From Alphaproteobacteria bacterium (GTDB lineage Bacteria; Pseudomonadota; Alphaproteobacteria; Kiloniellales; JAKSDN01): 6,936 nucleotides of DNA. Below are positions 1-6,574 of the stretch, piece after piece (within the stretch, counting starts at the first letter, position 1; every line of letters starts with the position of its first letter). The notes beneath the pieces were generated by a model, which was not told where the DNA came from, did no database searches, and was given only the letters and a program-made list of their open reading frames with translations. The stretch spans positions 1 through 6,936 of the forward strand of contig JAUVQB010000075.1 in assembly GCA_030598385.1 (NCBI GenBank). The letters are read 5' to 3'. The position numbers were made by a program, and so were the translations under genes.

Positions 1-246
1 GATGACCATTTCATCGAGGTGCCAGTGATCGCTGGGCCTGGGCCGGGTACGGCGCAGGTTAGCGGCGATGGCGGATCCAAACTTCATGAACCAGCGTCGG
101 ACAGTCTCGTAGGAAATATCCAGCCCCCGTTCCGCAAGCAGATCCTCCACATCGCAGAAACTCAGAGAGAACCTGGCATACAACCAAATTGAATGGCGGA
201 TAATTTCGGGTGGAAAGCGATGACGCTTGAAAGAGATGGTTCTCAT
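1..246 (-). CDS. IS6-family transposase, N-terminal part (cut by window edge)
   Basis: Reading leftwards from an ATG at 244-246, the frame stays open for 82 codons to base 1, so the C-terminal two thirds lie outside the window. The product should catalyse cut/copy-and-join transposition of its own element. The N-terminus resembles IS6-family DDE transposases: basic FKRHRFPPEIIRHSIWLY (about residues 6-23), then a helix-turn-helix-like stretch with DVEDLLAERGLDISYETVRRW (residues 32-52), then WHLDEM (75-80), in which D78 should be the first catalytic Asp of the DDE triad. The other two catalytic residues are not in view. C31 stands where I recall Arg in relatives, so slight decay is possible, but no frameshift or stop is visible. 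It is divergent from the adjacent transporter operon. The family call is from recalled motifs and is strong; whether the element is intact cannot be judged here. Confidence 0.9.
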   Translation of the reverse strand, partial: MRTISFKRHRFPPEIIRHSIWLYARFSLSFCDVEDLLAERGLDISYETVRRWFMKFGSAIAANLRRTRPRPSDHWHLDEMVI

Positions 247-270
247 CCAGAAATGCTATCGCATATGTCT

Positions 271-298
271 TTGAGATGCAGAGTGTTAATGTGACAAT
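271..298 (+). promoter_or_regulatory. possible sigma70-type promoter for the transporter operon
   Basis: TTGAGA at 271-276 (5 of 6 to TTGACA) is followed after 16 nt by GACAAT at 293-298 (4 of 6 to TATAAT). It points towards the binding-protein gene and would give a leader of roughly 60 nt. Such matches arise easily by chance in this AT-richer stretch, so it is only a candidate. It is the best placed one I see between the divergent genes. Confidence 0.22.
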
Positions 299-310
299 GC
301 CCTCAAGGAC

Positions 311-323
311 ACGCAAAATGCGT
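311..323. repeat. small perfect dyad, possible operator
   Basis: ACGCA (311-315) and TGCGT (319-323) are perfect inverted 5-nt arms around AAA. The dyad lies 12 nt downstream of the candidate -10 box, a position where a repressor could act. It is short, so chance is a real alternative. No regulator gene is seen in the window to pair with it. Confidence 0.2.
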
Positions 324-352
324 TCTTGGGCGAATAAACTCAATTTGCAATC

Positions 353-360
353 AGGGAGGA
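353..360 (+). promoter_or_regulatory. ribosome binding site of the binding-protein gene
   Basis: AGGGAGGA is a strong Shine-Dalgarno match. Two ATGs follow in frame, at 363 and 366. The GGAGG core (355-359) lies only 3 nt before the first but 6 nt before the second, so 366 is preferred. It also rules out the far-upstream in-frame ATG at 276. Confidence 0.75.
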
Positions 361-365
361 AAATG

Positions 366-1325
366 ATGAGCTTATCCAGAAGGTATTTTTTGAGCTTTGC
401 GGCGCTCGCGTTCGTCTCGGTCATGCTGGCACCGCCGGCCATGGCCGATGCCTTCAAGGTGGCCCTAGTGATGCCGGGCAACATCACCGACCAGTCTTGG
501 AACCAGGCCGGTTACGAGGGCCTGATGAACGCCAAGAAGGAGTTGGGCATCGAGGTTGCCTTTAGCGAAAAGGTCGCCCAGCCGGACCAGGCCGAGGCCA
601 TGGCGGATTACGCGCGGCGCGGCTACAACGTGGTCATCGGCCACGGCGGCGAGTTCCAGGAAGCCGCCAACCGGGTGGCGCGCAAGCACCCCGATACGCT
701 CTTCGTGGTGCACAACGGCACCGAGCCGGCCAAGAACATCGCCACGCTCGATTTCTATTACAAGCAGTTCGGTTATCTCCTAGGCGTCATCGCCGGCAGG
801 ATGAGCAAATCCGGCAAGGTAGGTTTCATCGGCGCCCAGAAGATCAAGTTCTCGACCGATCTGGTCGCCGGTTATCAGGAGGGCTTCGAGACGGTGCAGC
901 CCAATGGGCAGGTCTTCATCGCCTGGACCAACGACTGGGACGATATCGCCAAGGGCAAGGAAGCTGCGCTCAGCCAAATCGCACAGGGTGCTGACGTGGT
1001 CTTCCCGACCATGGACAACGCCGCGATCGGCAGCCTGCAGGCCGCCCAGGAAAAGGGCGTCTGGGGTTTCTACCTCTACTACGATTCCATCGTCGATTGG
1101 CCCGACACGGTGCTGCAGTCCGCGATCATGGACATCAAGGCGGCGATGGTCGACCTGCTGGCGCTGGCCAAGGAGGGCAAGGCCGAGGGCAAAAACTACA
1201 ATATGGACGTGAACAGCCCCAAGGCCGCGCGACTTGGCACCTACCATTCGGCCATCCCCGCCGACGTCAAGGCGGAGGTCGAGGGTTTGGTCGCGAAGAT
1301 GAAATCGGGCGAACTCAGGCCGTAA
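366..1325 (+). CDS. BMP/PnrA-family ABC transporter periplasmic substrate-binding protein
   Basis: Captures the substrate in the periplasm and delivers it to the permease pair encoded downstream. The product is 319 aa from ATG 366 (320 from ATG 363), normal for the Bmp (PF02608) family. Residues 1-27 form a Sec signal: SRR, a hydrophobic core, and an AMA|D signal peptidase I site after A27. There is no lipobox Cys, as expected for a soluble Gram-negative binding protein. Family landmarks are the first strand KVALVMPG followed by the ligand loop DQSWNQ (42-47), then GYNVVIGHGGEF, GKVGFIGA, DDIAKGKEAA and GADVVFPTMDNAAIGSLQAA. The region where nucleoside-binding members carry a GVDSDQ-like motif instead reads GFYLYYDSIVDW (234-245), so the ligand may not be a nucleoside. 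It is the first gene of the cluster, with 82 nt before the ATPase gene. The family call is secure; the substrate is unknown. Confidence 0.93.
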   Translation: MSLSRRYFLSFAALAFVSVMLAPPAMADAFKVALVMPGNITDQSWNQAGYEGLMNAKKELGIEVAFSEKVAQPDQAEAMADYARRGYNVVIGHGGEFQEAANRVARKHPDTLFVVHNGTEPAKNIATLDFYYKQFGYLLGVIAGRMSKSGKVGFIGAQKIKFSTDLVAGYQEGFETVQPNGQVFIAWTNDWDDIAKGKEAALSQIAQGADVVFPTMDNAAIGSLQAAQEKGVWGFYLYYDSIVDWPDTVLQSAIMDIKAAMVDLLALAKEGKAEGKNYNMDVNSPKAARLGTYHSAIPADVKAEVEGLVAKMKSGELRP

Positions 1326-1334
1326 AGTCACGGG

Positions 1335-1363
1335 CGGGGGCCAGCAAGGACCGTTGACCCCCG
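1335..1363 (+). promoter_or_regulatory. possible intercistronic G/C stem after the binding-protein gene
   Basis: CGGGGG at 1335-1340 can pair with CCCCCG at 1358-1363 across a 17-nt loop, starting 10 nt after the stop codon. No U-run follows, so it does not look like a classic intrinsic terminator. A stem here could stabilise the upstream message and keep the binding protein more abundant than the membrane parts, as is known for many ABC operons. That role is inference. Confidence 0.25.
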
Positions 1364-1395
1364 TCTTCATCTTCCCCGCAGGGCCGACCACGCGT

Positions 1396-1402
1396 GAGAG
1401 GA
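1396..1402 (+). promoter_or_regulatory. ribosome binding site of the ATPase gene
   Basis: GAGAGGA lies 5 nt before the ATG at 1408. This supports that start over an in-frame TTG at 1354, which would add 18 residues that do not resemble the start of this family. Confidence 0.6.
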
Positions 1403-1407
1403 CAGCG

Positions 1408-2925
1408 ATGGAGCACCACCTCTTCCTCGATCGCGTCACTAAGACCTTCGGCGATCTAAAAGCCAACGATGCGGTCAGCTTGCACGTGCGCAAGGGCACG
1501 GTACACGCCGTGCTCGGCGAGAATGGAGCCGGCAAGACCACACTAATGAACATCCTTTACGGGCTGTATCACCCAGACGCCGGGCGCATCCTGATCGGCG
1601 GCCGTGAGATCGCCATCAACAACCCCCGCGATGCCCTGGACCACGGCATCGGCATGGTACACCAGCACTTCATGCTGATCGGGCCGCTGACCGTAACCGA
1701 GAACGTCATCCTCGGTCTCGGACACGGCGCGGTATGGCTCGGGCTCGCCGAGCACGCCAAGCGCCTGAGTGAGCTCAGCCGCTCTTTCGGCTTCGACATC
1801 GAACCCTCGGAGCCGGTCTGGAGGCTGCCCATGGGCATGCAGCAGCGCGTCGAGATCCTGAAGCTGCTGTACCGCAACGTCGACATCCTGATCCTCGACG
1901 AGCCGACCAGCGTGCTGACGCCGAGCGAAACCGGACCCTTCTTCGAGGTCCTCGGGCGGCTCAAGGAGGCAGGCAAGACCATCCTGTTCATCACCCACAA
2001 GCTCGAGGAGGTCATGGAAGTCGCCGACGAGGTGACCGTCATGCGTGACGGTCGGGTGACCGCCGAGCTGAAAACCGATGAGACCGACCCGCGCGAGCTG
2101 GCGCGCCTCATGGTCGGGCGCGACGTGGTCTTCGACATCATCCGCTCCGAGGGTCACTTTGGTCCTGCGAAGCTGACGGTCGAGGGCCTGCACGCGCGTA
2201 ATGACCGCGGCCTCCAGGCGCTCGACGACGTGAGCTTCAAGGTGCGCGCGGGCGAAATTCTGGGCGTCGCCGGCGTCGACGGCAACGGGCAGGGCGAGCT
2301 CGCCGAGGCGATCGCGGGCTTGCGGCCGCTTGAGGCCGGGCGCCTCCGAGTCGGCGAAACCGACGTCACCGACGCCTCGATCTCCGAGCGCAAGCATCGG
2401 TTCAAGCTCGCCTATGTGCCCGAGGACCGGCAGCGGGTCGGCCTTGACCTCAACCACAGCGTCGCCTTCAATCTCATACTGCGCAGCCTGGGACAGCCGC
2501 CCTTCGCGCGCTTCGGCATCCTCGACTTCAAGGCGATTCGCGCCAACGCGCGCGCGCTGACCGAGCGCTACGACGTGCGTTTGCAGGATGTTGAGCAGGA
2601 GGCGCGCTTCCTATCCGGCGGCAATCAGCAAAAGGTGATTCTGGCACGCGAGATCGAGGACGAGCCGGCGGTGCTCGTGGTCTCCCAGCCGTGCAAGGGC
2701 CTGGATGTCGGCGCCATCGAGTTCGTCCAGAACACCCTGCTCGACCAGCGCGAGAAGGGGGTCGCGATTCTCTACATTTCGACCGAGCTCGAGCACATCA
2801 TGGCGGTCTGCGACCGCATCGCGGTGATGTCGCGTGGGCGCATCACCGGCATCCTGACGCCCGAGGACGCGACGCCCGAGCGCCTCGGAATGCTCATGGC
2901 GGGCGCGACCATGGACGTTACCTGA
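1408..2925 (+). CDS. ABC transporter ATP-binding protein with two nucleotide-binding domains (BMP-type importer)
   Basis: Cytoplasmic ATPase that powers import through the two downstream permeases. At 505 aa it has two fused NBDs, as in the RbsA/YufO (NupO) class. NBD1 is complete: Walker A GENGAGKT (37-44), signature region LPMGMQQRVE (140-149), Walker B DILILDEP (159-166) with E165 as the likely catalytic base, and H-loop ITH with H197. NBD2 is degenerate in the family's usual way: the Walker A position reads GVAGVDGNGQ (286-295) with no GKT, the signature LSGGNQQK (402-409) is intact, and the Walker B region reads VVSQPCKGLD (424-433) with Gln in place of the catalytic Glu. Small departures from what I recall of the family are LPMG for LSVG in NBD1 and PCKG for PTRG in NBD2. 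Its stop overlaps the next start by one base (TGATG), so translation is probably coupled. Confidence 0.95.
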   Translation: MEHHLFLDRVTKTFGDLKANDAVSLHVRKGTVHAVLGENGAGKTTLMNILYGLYHPDAGRILIGGREIAINNPRDALDHGIGMVHQHFMLIGPLTVTENVILGLGHGAVWLGLAEHAKRLSELSRSFGFDIEPSEPVWRLPMGMQQRVEILKLLYRNVDILILDEPTSVLTPSETGPFFEVLGRLKEAGKTILFITHKLEEVMEVADEVTVMRDGRVTAELKTDETDPRELARLMVGRDVVFDIIRSEGHFGPAKLTVEGLHARNDRGLQALDDVSFKVRAGEILGVAGVDGNGQGELAEAIAGLRPLEAGRLRVGETDVTDASISERKHRFKLAYVPEDRQRVGLDLNHSVAFNLILRSLGQPPFARFGILDFKAIRANARALTERYDVRLQDVEQEARFLSGGNQQKVILAREIEDEPAVLVVSQPCKGLDVGAIEFVQNTLLDQREKGVAILYISTELEHIMAVCDRIAVMSRGRITGILTPEDATPERLGMLMAGATMDVT

Positions 2926-4043
2926 TGCTCGGACTCCTGCGCGCCGCCTACCTGCTCAAGGGCGTCTGGGCGATCCTGGCGGCGCTCCTGGTCGGCTCGG
3001 TCCTGATTTGGCTCGGCCAATCAAATCCGATCGAGGCTTACGCGGCGCTCTTCTCCGGCGCGTTCTTCGAGTACCACGGCTTCGCCACGACACTGGTTAA
3101 GATGTCGCCCATACTCTTGGCCGGGCTCGCGGTCGCGGTGCCCCTGCGCGCCGGATTGTTCAACATCGGTGCCGAGGGCCAGATCTATCTGGGCGCGCTG
3201 TTCGCGACCTGGGCGGCGCTCTACCTGCCCGAGCCACTGCCGGGCTGGCTGCACATCATAATCTGCTCGCTGGCCGGCATGATCGGCGGCGGTTTGTGGG
3301 GCCTGATCCCCGGCTATCTCAAGGCCTACCACAACGTCAACGAGGTCATCGTCACCCTGCTGATGAACTACATCGGCATCAACCTGGTCAGCTACTTTGT
3401 GAGCGGGCCAATGCTGGCCAAGGGTGCGCCCTACCCCTATTCGGACGAGATCCGCGAAGCGCTCTGGCTGCCCTACATCATGCCCAATACCGACGCGCAC
3501 CTGGGCGTCGTCATCGGCATAGTCTTCGCCATCTTGCTGTACTTCGCCTTCAAGCGCACCTCGCTCGGTCTCTCGCTGGCCACGGTCGGCCACAACCCGG
3601 CGGCCGCGCGCTACGCCGGCATGTCAGTGCGGCGCCACATCATCCTTTCGCTCGCCTTCGGCGGCGCGCTGGCGGGGCTCGCCGGCGCCTACGAGGTGCT
3701 CGGCCTCAAGTACCGCCTGTTCCACATGTTCAGCGCCGGCTACGGCTTCGACGGCATCGTGGTCGCGCTCTTGGCCGAGGGCAACCCGCTGCTGGTCGCG
3801 GTGGCGGCGCTGTTCCTGGGCGGTCTGCGCAGCGGCGCCAACATCATGCAGCGCGCCGTCGGCGTACCGACCACAGTGGTCGAGGCGATTCAAGGGCTGG
3901 TCGTCATCTTCGTTGCCGCCAGCGTCGCCTTCCGTTTCGAGAATAGCTATCTGGCCGCGGCCTGGCGCCGGCGCAGGGCCGTGGAGGCGGCGCTCGCCGT
4001 AGAGCACGAGGCGGCGCGGCGGGAGGAGGCCAAGCCGCCATGA
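2925..4043 (+). CDS. ABC transporter permease 1 (BPD_transp_2 family, YufP/NupP-like)
   Basis: One of two inner-membrane subunits forming the translocation path. 372 aa; the start is ATG 2925-2927, overlapping the ATPase stop by one base. The frame is open further upstream, but that part only reads through the ATPase gene out of frame and is not coding. The first hydrophobic helix is at about residues 12-30, followed by roughly eight to ten hydrophobic segments. Family hallmarks are PLRAGLFNIGAEGQIYLGA (about 73-91) and the cytoplasmic-loop motif TVGHNPAAARYAGM (220-233), typical of PF02653 permeases in the branched-chain amino acid, ribose and nucleoside importers. The last 35 or so residues are rich in Arg, Glu and Ala (AAAWRRRRAVEAALAVEH and onward), probably a cytosolic helical tail. 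The 3' end overlaps the next permease by four bases (ATGA). No strong ribosome site precedes its start, which supports coupling to the ATPase gene. Confidence 0.94.
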   Translation: MLGLLRAAYLLKGVWAILAALLVGSVLIWLGQSNPIEAYAALFSGAFFEYHGFATTLVKMSPILLAGLAVAVPLRAGLFNIGAEGQIYLGALFATWAALYLPEPLPGWLHIIICSLAGMIGGGLWGLIPGYLKAYHNVNEVIVTLLMNYIGINLVSYFVSGPMLAKGAPYPYSDEIREALWLPYIMPNTDAHLGVVIGIVFAILLYFAFKRTSLGLSLATVGHNPAAARYAGMSVRRHIILSLAFGGALAGLAGAYEVLGLKYRLFHMFSAGYGFDGIVVALLAEGNPLLVAVAALFLGGLRSGANIMQRAVGVPTTVVEAIQGLVVIFVAASVAFRFENSYLAAAWRRRRAVEAALAVEHEAARREEAKPP

Positions 4044-4987
4044 TGATGGAGATCCTGCTCGATCCCACCATGCTCAGCGACTTCCTGTCGACCTCGCTCC
4101 GGCTGTCGATCCCGGTCGTCTTCGCCGCTCTCGGCGGGGTGCTGAGCGAGCGCAGTGGGGTCTACAACATTGGTCTCGAAGGCATGATGTTGGCCGGCGC
4201 CTTCGGCGCCGCGGTCGGCACCTTTTTCACCGATCTGCCGATTGTCGGGCTGGTCACCGGCATGTTCGCCGGCACACTGACGGCGGTCGTGCTCGCCGTG
4301 CTCGCGGTCTCTCTCGGCGTCAGCCAGATCGTCGCCGGCATCGCCATCAACATATTCTCGATCGGGGTTACCTCCTTCCTCTCGCGCATCGTGTTTAGCG
4401 GCCAGGCCAATACCATGACCCTGCCCGGCTACAAGGCGTTCGCGATTCCAGGCTTGGCTTCGATTCCGATCATTGGCCCGGTGCTGTTCAACCAAGATGC
4501 GCTGGTTTACCTCATGTACGTGACGGTACCGCTGTTGTTCTACCTGTTGTTCCGCACGTCCTGGGGACTCAACATCCGCGCCGTCGGCGAAAACCCGCGC
4601 GCCGCCGATACCGCGGGTGTGCGGGTCAATATGGTGCGCTACCTCTGTGTACTGGGCAGCGGGGCGCTGGCGGGCCTGGGGGGCTGTTATCTGGTGCTGT
4701 CCCAGGTGTTCCTTTTCTCCGAACACATGAGCGCAGGAAAGGGCTTCATCGCGCTAGCGGCCATCATCCTGGGCCGCTGGAATCCGGTGGGAGCCCTACT
4801 GGCCTGCCTGCTGTTCGGCCTGTTCGACGCGCTTCAGTTGCGCCTGCAGTTCGCAAACCCGGAGGTGCCCTATCAGGCTTTCGTGATCCTGCCCTACGTG
4901 GTCTCTATCCTGGCGCTCGTGGGCCTAGTCGGAAAGCCGCGGCCGCCGGGCGCGGTCGGACTGCCGTACCGGCGCGAAAGCAAGTGA
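4040..4987 (+). CDS. ABC transporter permease 2 (BPD_transp_2 family, YufQ/NupQ-like)
   Basis: Second membrane subunit of the importer, expected to pair with permease 1. 315 aa from ATG 4040; two further ATGs follow directly (4043, 4046), so the exact start is uncertain by two residues. GGGAGGAGG at 4021-4029, inside the end of permease 1, is the likely ribosome site. The N-terminal part carries LSERSGVYNIGLEGMMLAGA (35-54), the same hallmark as in permease 1 but in the shorter-subunit form. SWGLNIRAVGENPRAADTAG (174-193) is the conserved cytoplasmic loop. The rest is hydrophobic segments, ending in a short Pro/Arg-rich tail (KPRPPGAVGLPYRRESK). It overlaps the previous gene by 4 nt and the following lyase gene by 1 nt, so importer and enzyme form one translational unit. 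Complete, with no sign of damage. Confidence 0.94.
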   Translation: MMMEILLDPTMLSDFLSTSLRLSIPVVFAALGGVLSERSGVYNIGLEGMMLAGAFGAAVGTFFTDLPIVGLVTGMFAGTLTAVVLAVLAVSLGVSQIVAGIAINIFSIGVTSFLSRIVFSGQANTMTLPGYKAFAIPGLASIPIIGPVLFNQDALVYLMYVTVPLLFYLLFRTSWGLNIRAVGENPRAADTAGVRVNMVRYLCVLGSGALAGLGGCYLVLSQVFLFSEHMSAGKGFIALAAIILGRWNPVGALLACLLFGLFDALQLRLQFANPEVPYQAFVILPYVVSILALVGLVGKPRPPGAVGLPYRRESK

Positions 4988-6531
4988 TGCGGGCGAGCGA
5001 ACCATTCGTGCTGCGGCCTGGGCAACTTTCGCTCGCTGATCTTCGCCGCATCGAGCGCGACGAGGCGGCGCTGGCGCTGGCGCCCGAGTGCCGCGAGGGC
5101 ATAGAGCGGGCCCACGATTTGATCGATACGGTCGTTGCCCGGGGCACGCCGACCTACGGCGTCAACACCGGCCTTGGCACCCTGTCGAGCCGGTCCATCG
5201 CGGCTGAGGACCTGGAGGAGATGCAGAGCCGTCTGCTCTTGTCCAACGCCGCTGGGACCGGGCCGATGCTGGTTGAGCCCGTGGTCCGTTGCATAATCCT
5301 GCTCAAGATCAACACCATGGCCATGGGCCGCTCGGGCGTGCGCCAGGAACTGATCGACGCGCTGATCGCGCTCTACAACGCGGGCGTCACGCCCTGCATC
5401 CCGGCCAAGGGTTCGGTTGGCGCCTCCGGCGACCTGGCGCCGCTCGCGCACTTGGGCGTGGCGCTGCTCGGCGAGGGCGAGGTCCGCGTCGACGGTGCGA
5501 CCGTGCCGGCGGCGGAGGGCCTGGTCCGGGCCGGACTCGCGCCCCTGCGTCTCGCGCCCAAGGAGGGCCTGGCGATGATCAACGGTACCCAAGCCTCGAC
5601 CGCGCTCGCGGTCCACGGCATCTTCGCCGCCGAGGCGGTCTTCGCCGCCGCGCTCACGGCCGGAGCGCTCAGTGTCGAGGCGGCGCTCGGCCGCGAGATG
5701 CCGTTCGATGCGCGCATCCACGAAATTCGGAATCAGCGCGGCCAGGTCGAGGTGGCAGCGGTGCTCCGTGGCCTCTTAAAGGGCAGCGAGATCCGCGCCA
5801 TCGTCGCCAAGCACGGCCGCATGCAGGACCCCTACAGCCTGCGCTGCCAACCCCAGGTCATGGGCGCCTGCCTCGACCAGTTGCGCTACGCCGCCGGCAT
5901 CGTCGAGCGCGAGCTCAACGCCGTCACCGACAACCCGTTGGTCTTCGCCGAGGCGCAAGAGATCCTCTACGGCGGCAACTTCCACGCCGAGCCGGTGGGC
6001 CTCGCCGCCGACGCCATCGCGCTCGCACTCTGCGAGGTCGGCGCCATGGCCGAACGCCGCACCGCGCTCCTGACCGACGAGAACCACAGCAAGCTGCCCG
6101 CCTTCCTGGCCTCCGACAGCGGCCTCGATTCCGGCTTCATGGTGGCCCAGGTGACCGCCGCCGCACTCGCCAGCGAGAACAAGTCCCTAGCGCACCCGGC
6201 GAGCGCCGACTCCATCCCGACGACCGGAAACCACGAGGACTTCGTCTCCATGGCGACCTACGCCGCCCGGCGCCTGACGGAGGTCGCCGACAACGCTGCC
6301 GGGATCGTCGCCATCGAGCTTATGATCGCCGCTCAAGGGTTGGAGTTTCGCCGCCCGGCGCGCTCGAGCGAGCCGCTCGAGTCCGTCGTCGCCGCGATCC
6401 GCGCCCGCGTGGCGCCTTACGACTGCGACCGCTTCCTCGCGCCCGATATCGCCGCGGTCAAGGAGTTGGTGCAGAGCGATATATTTCTCGACCTCGTGCC
6501 GCCTGAGGTCCGCCTGACTGCCGGCGCATGA
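4987..6531 (+). CDS. hutH: HutH-family MIO-type ammonia-lyase (histidine ammonia-lyase-like, substrate uncertain)
   Basis: Family reaction: removal of ammonia from an L-amino acid to give the alpha,beta-unsaturated acid; for HutH, histidine to urocanate, in the cytoplasm. 514 aa, close to the usual 510. The Ala146-Ser147-Gly148 triad in GSVGASGDLAPLAH forms the MIO electrophile. Residues matching Pseudomonas putida HAL, as I recall it, are Y57 (Y53), N199 (N195), Q280, Y283, R286 (Q277, Y280, R283), F332 (F329) and E417 (E414). Departures: N87 in LLLSNAAGTG where HAL has the substrate-contacting His83, and GNHEDFVSM (414-422) where HAL has a QEDH pattern, giving H416 and F419. E417 argues for a HAL-like rather than a PAL/TAL enzyme, but the N87 change makes histidine uncertain. 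The start is ATG 4987, overlapping the permease stop as TGATG; GTG 4984 is an alternative one codon earlier. No other hut gene is in view. The symbol is given at family level. Confidence 0.9.
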   Translation: MRASEPFVLRPGQLSLADLRRIERDEAALALAPECREGIERAHDLIDTVVARGTPTYGVNTGLGTLSSRSIAAEDLEEMQSRLLLSNAAGTGPMLVEPVVRCIILLKINTMAMGRSGVRQELIDALIALYNAGVTPCIPAKGSVGASGDLAPLAHLGVALLGEGEVRVDGATVPAAEGLVRAGLAPLRLAPKEGLAMINGTQASTALAVHGIFAAEAVFAAALTAGALSVEAALGREMPFDARIHEIRNQRGQVEVAAVLRGLLKGSEIRAIVAKHGRMQDPYSLRCQPQVMGACLDQLRYAAGIVERELNAVTDNPLVFAEAQEILYGGNFHAEPVGLAADAIALALCEVGAMAERRTALLTDENHSKLPAFLASDSGLDSGFMVAQVTAAALASENKSLAHPASADSIPTTGNHEDFVSMATYAARRLTEVADNAAGIVAIELMIAAQGLEFRRPARSSEPLESVVAAIRARVAPYDCDRFLAPDIAAVKELVQSDIFLDLVPPEVRLTAGA

Positions 6532-6559
6532 CACCGAGTATTTGGAGACCGCGATTGAA

Positions 6560-6566
6560 GGAAGGA
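6560..6566 (+). promoter_or_regulatory. ribosome binding site of the DUF1989 gene
   Basis: GGAAGGA lies 8 nt before the ATG at 6575, within the 43-nt gap after the lyase. It fixes that start. I see no terminator or clear promoter in the gap, so the gene is probably in the same transcript. Confidence 0.6.
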
Positions 6567-6574
6567 CCCAAGCC

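Noticed and set aside
276..365. Upstream extension of the binding-protein gene from the in-frame ATG at 276
   Set aside because: It would put about 30 basic residues ahead of a normal Sec signal peptide and lacks a ribosome site. AGGGAGGA sits just before the 363/366 ATGs.
345..373. TTGCAA at 345-350 as an outward -35 box, as known at the ends of some IS6-family elements
   Set aside because: A -10 box at normal spacing would fall at about 368-373, inside the binding-protein gene after its start codon, and the bases there do not resemble one.
59..487. Long minus-strand frame across the transposase and the start of the binding-protein gene
   Set aside because: Its right part is antisense to the binding-protein signal region and its left part is an alternate frame of the transposase, whose own frame (246 to 1) has clear IS6-family motifs.
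1354..1407. TTG start for the ATPase 18 codons upstream
   Set aside because: The extra residues do not fit the family N-terminus, and ATG 1408 has GAGAGGA at good spacing.
1543..2457. 304-codon minus-strand frame opposite the ATPase, with similar long antisense frames opposite the permeases and lyase
   Set aside because: Long antisense open frames are expected in GC-rich coding DNA. The plus-strand genes have clear family motifs and the antisense products do not resemble any family I know.
2691..2924. Upstream extension of permease 1 inside the ATPase gene
   Set aside because: The translated part is an Arg/Gly/His-rich alternate frame of the conserved ATPase C-terminus. The hydrophobic permease begins at the coupled ATG 2925.
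5289..6506. 405-codon plus-strand frame inside the lyase gene
   Set aside because: Its product is extremely Arg/Gly/Ala-rich, typical of an alternate frame of GC-rich DNA, while the overlapping frame encodes the complete lyase.
6532..6574. Terminator between the lyase and DUF1989 genes
   Set aside because: No stem with a T-run is visible in the 43-nt gap.
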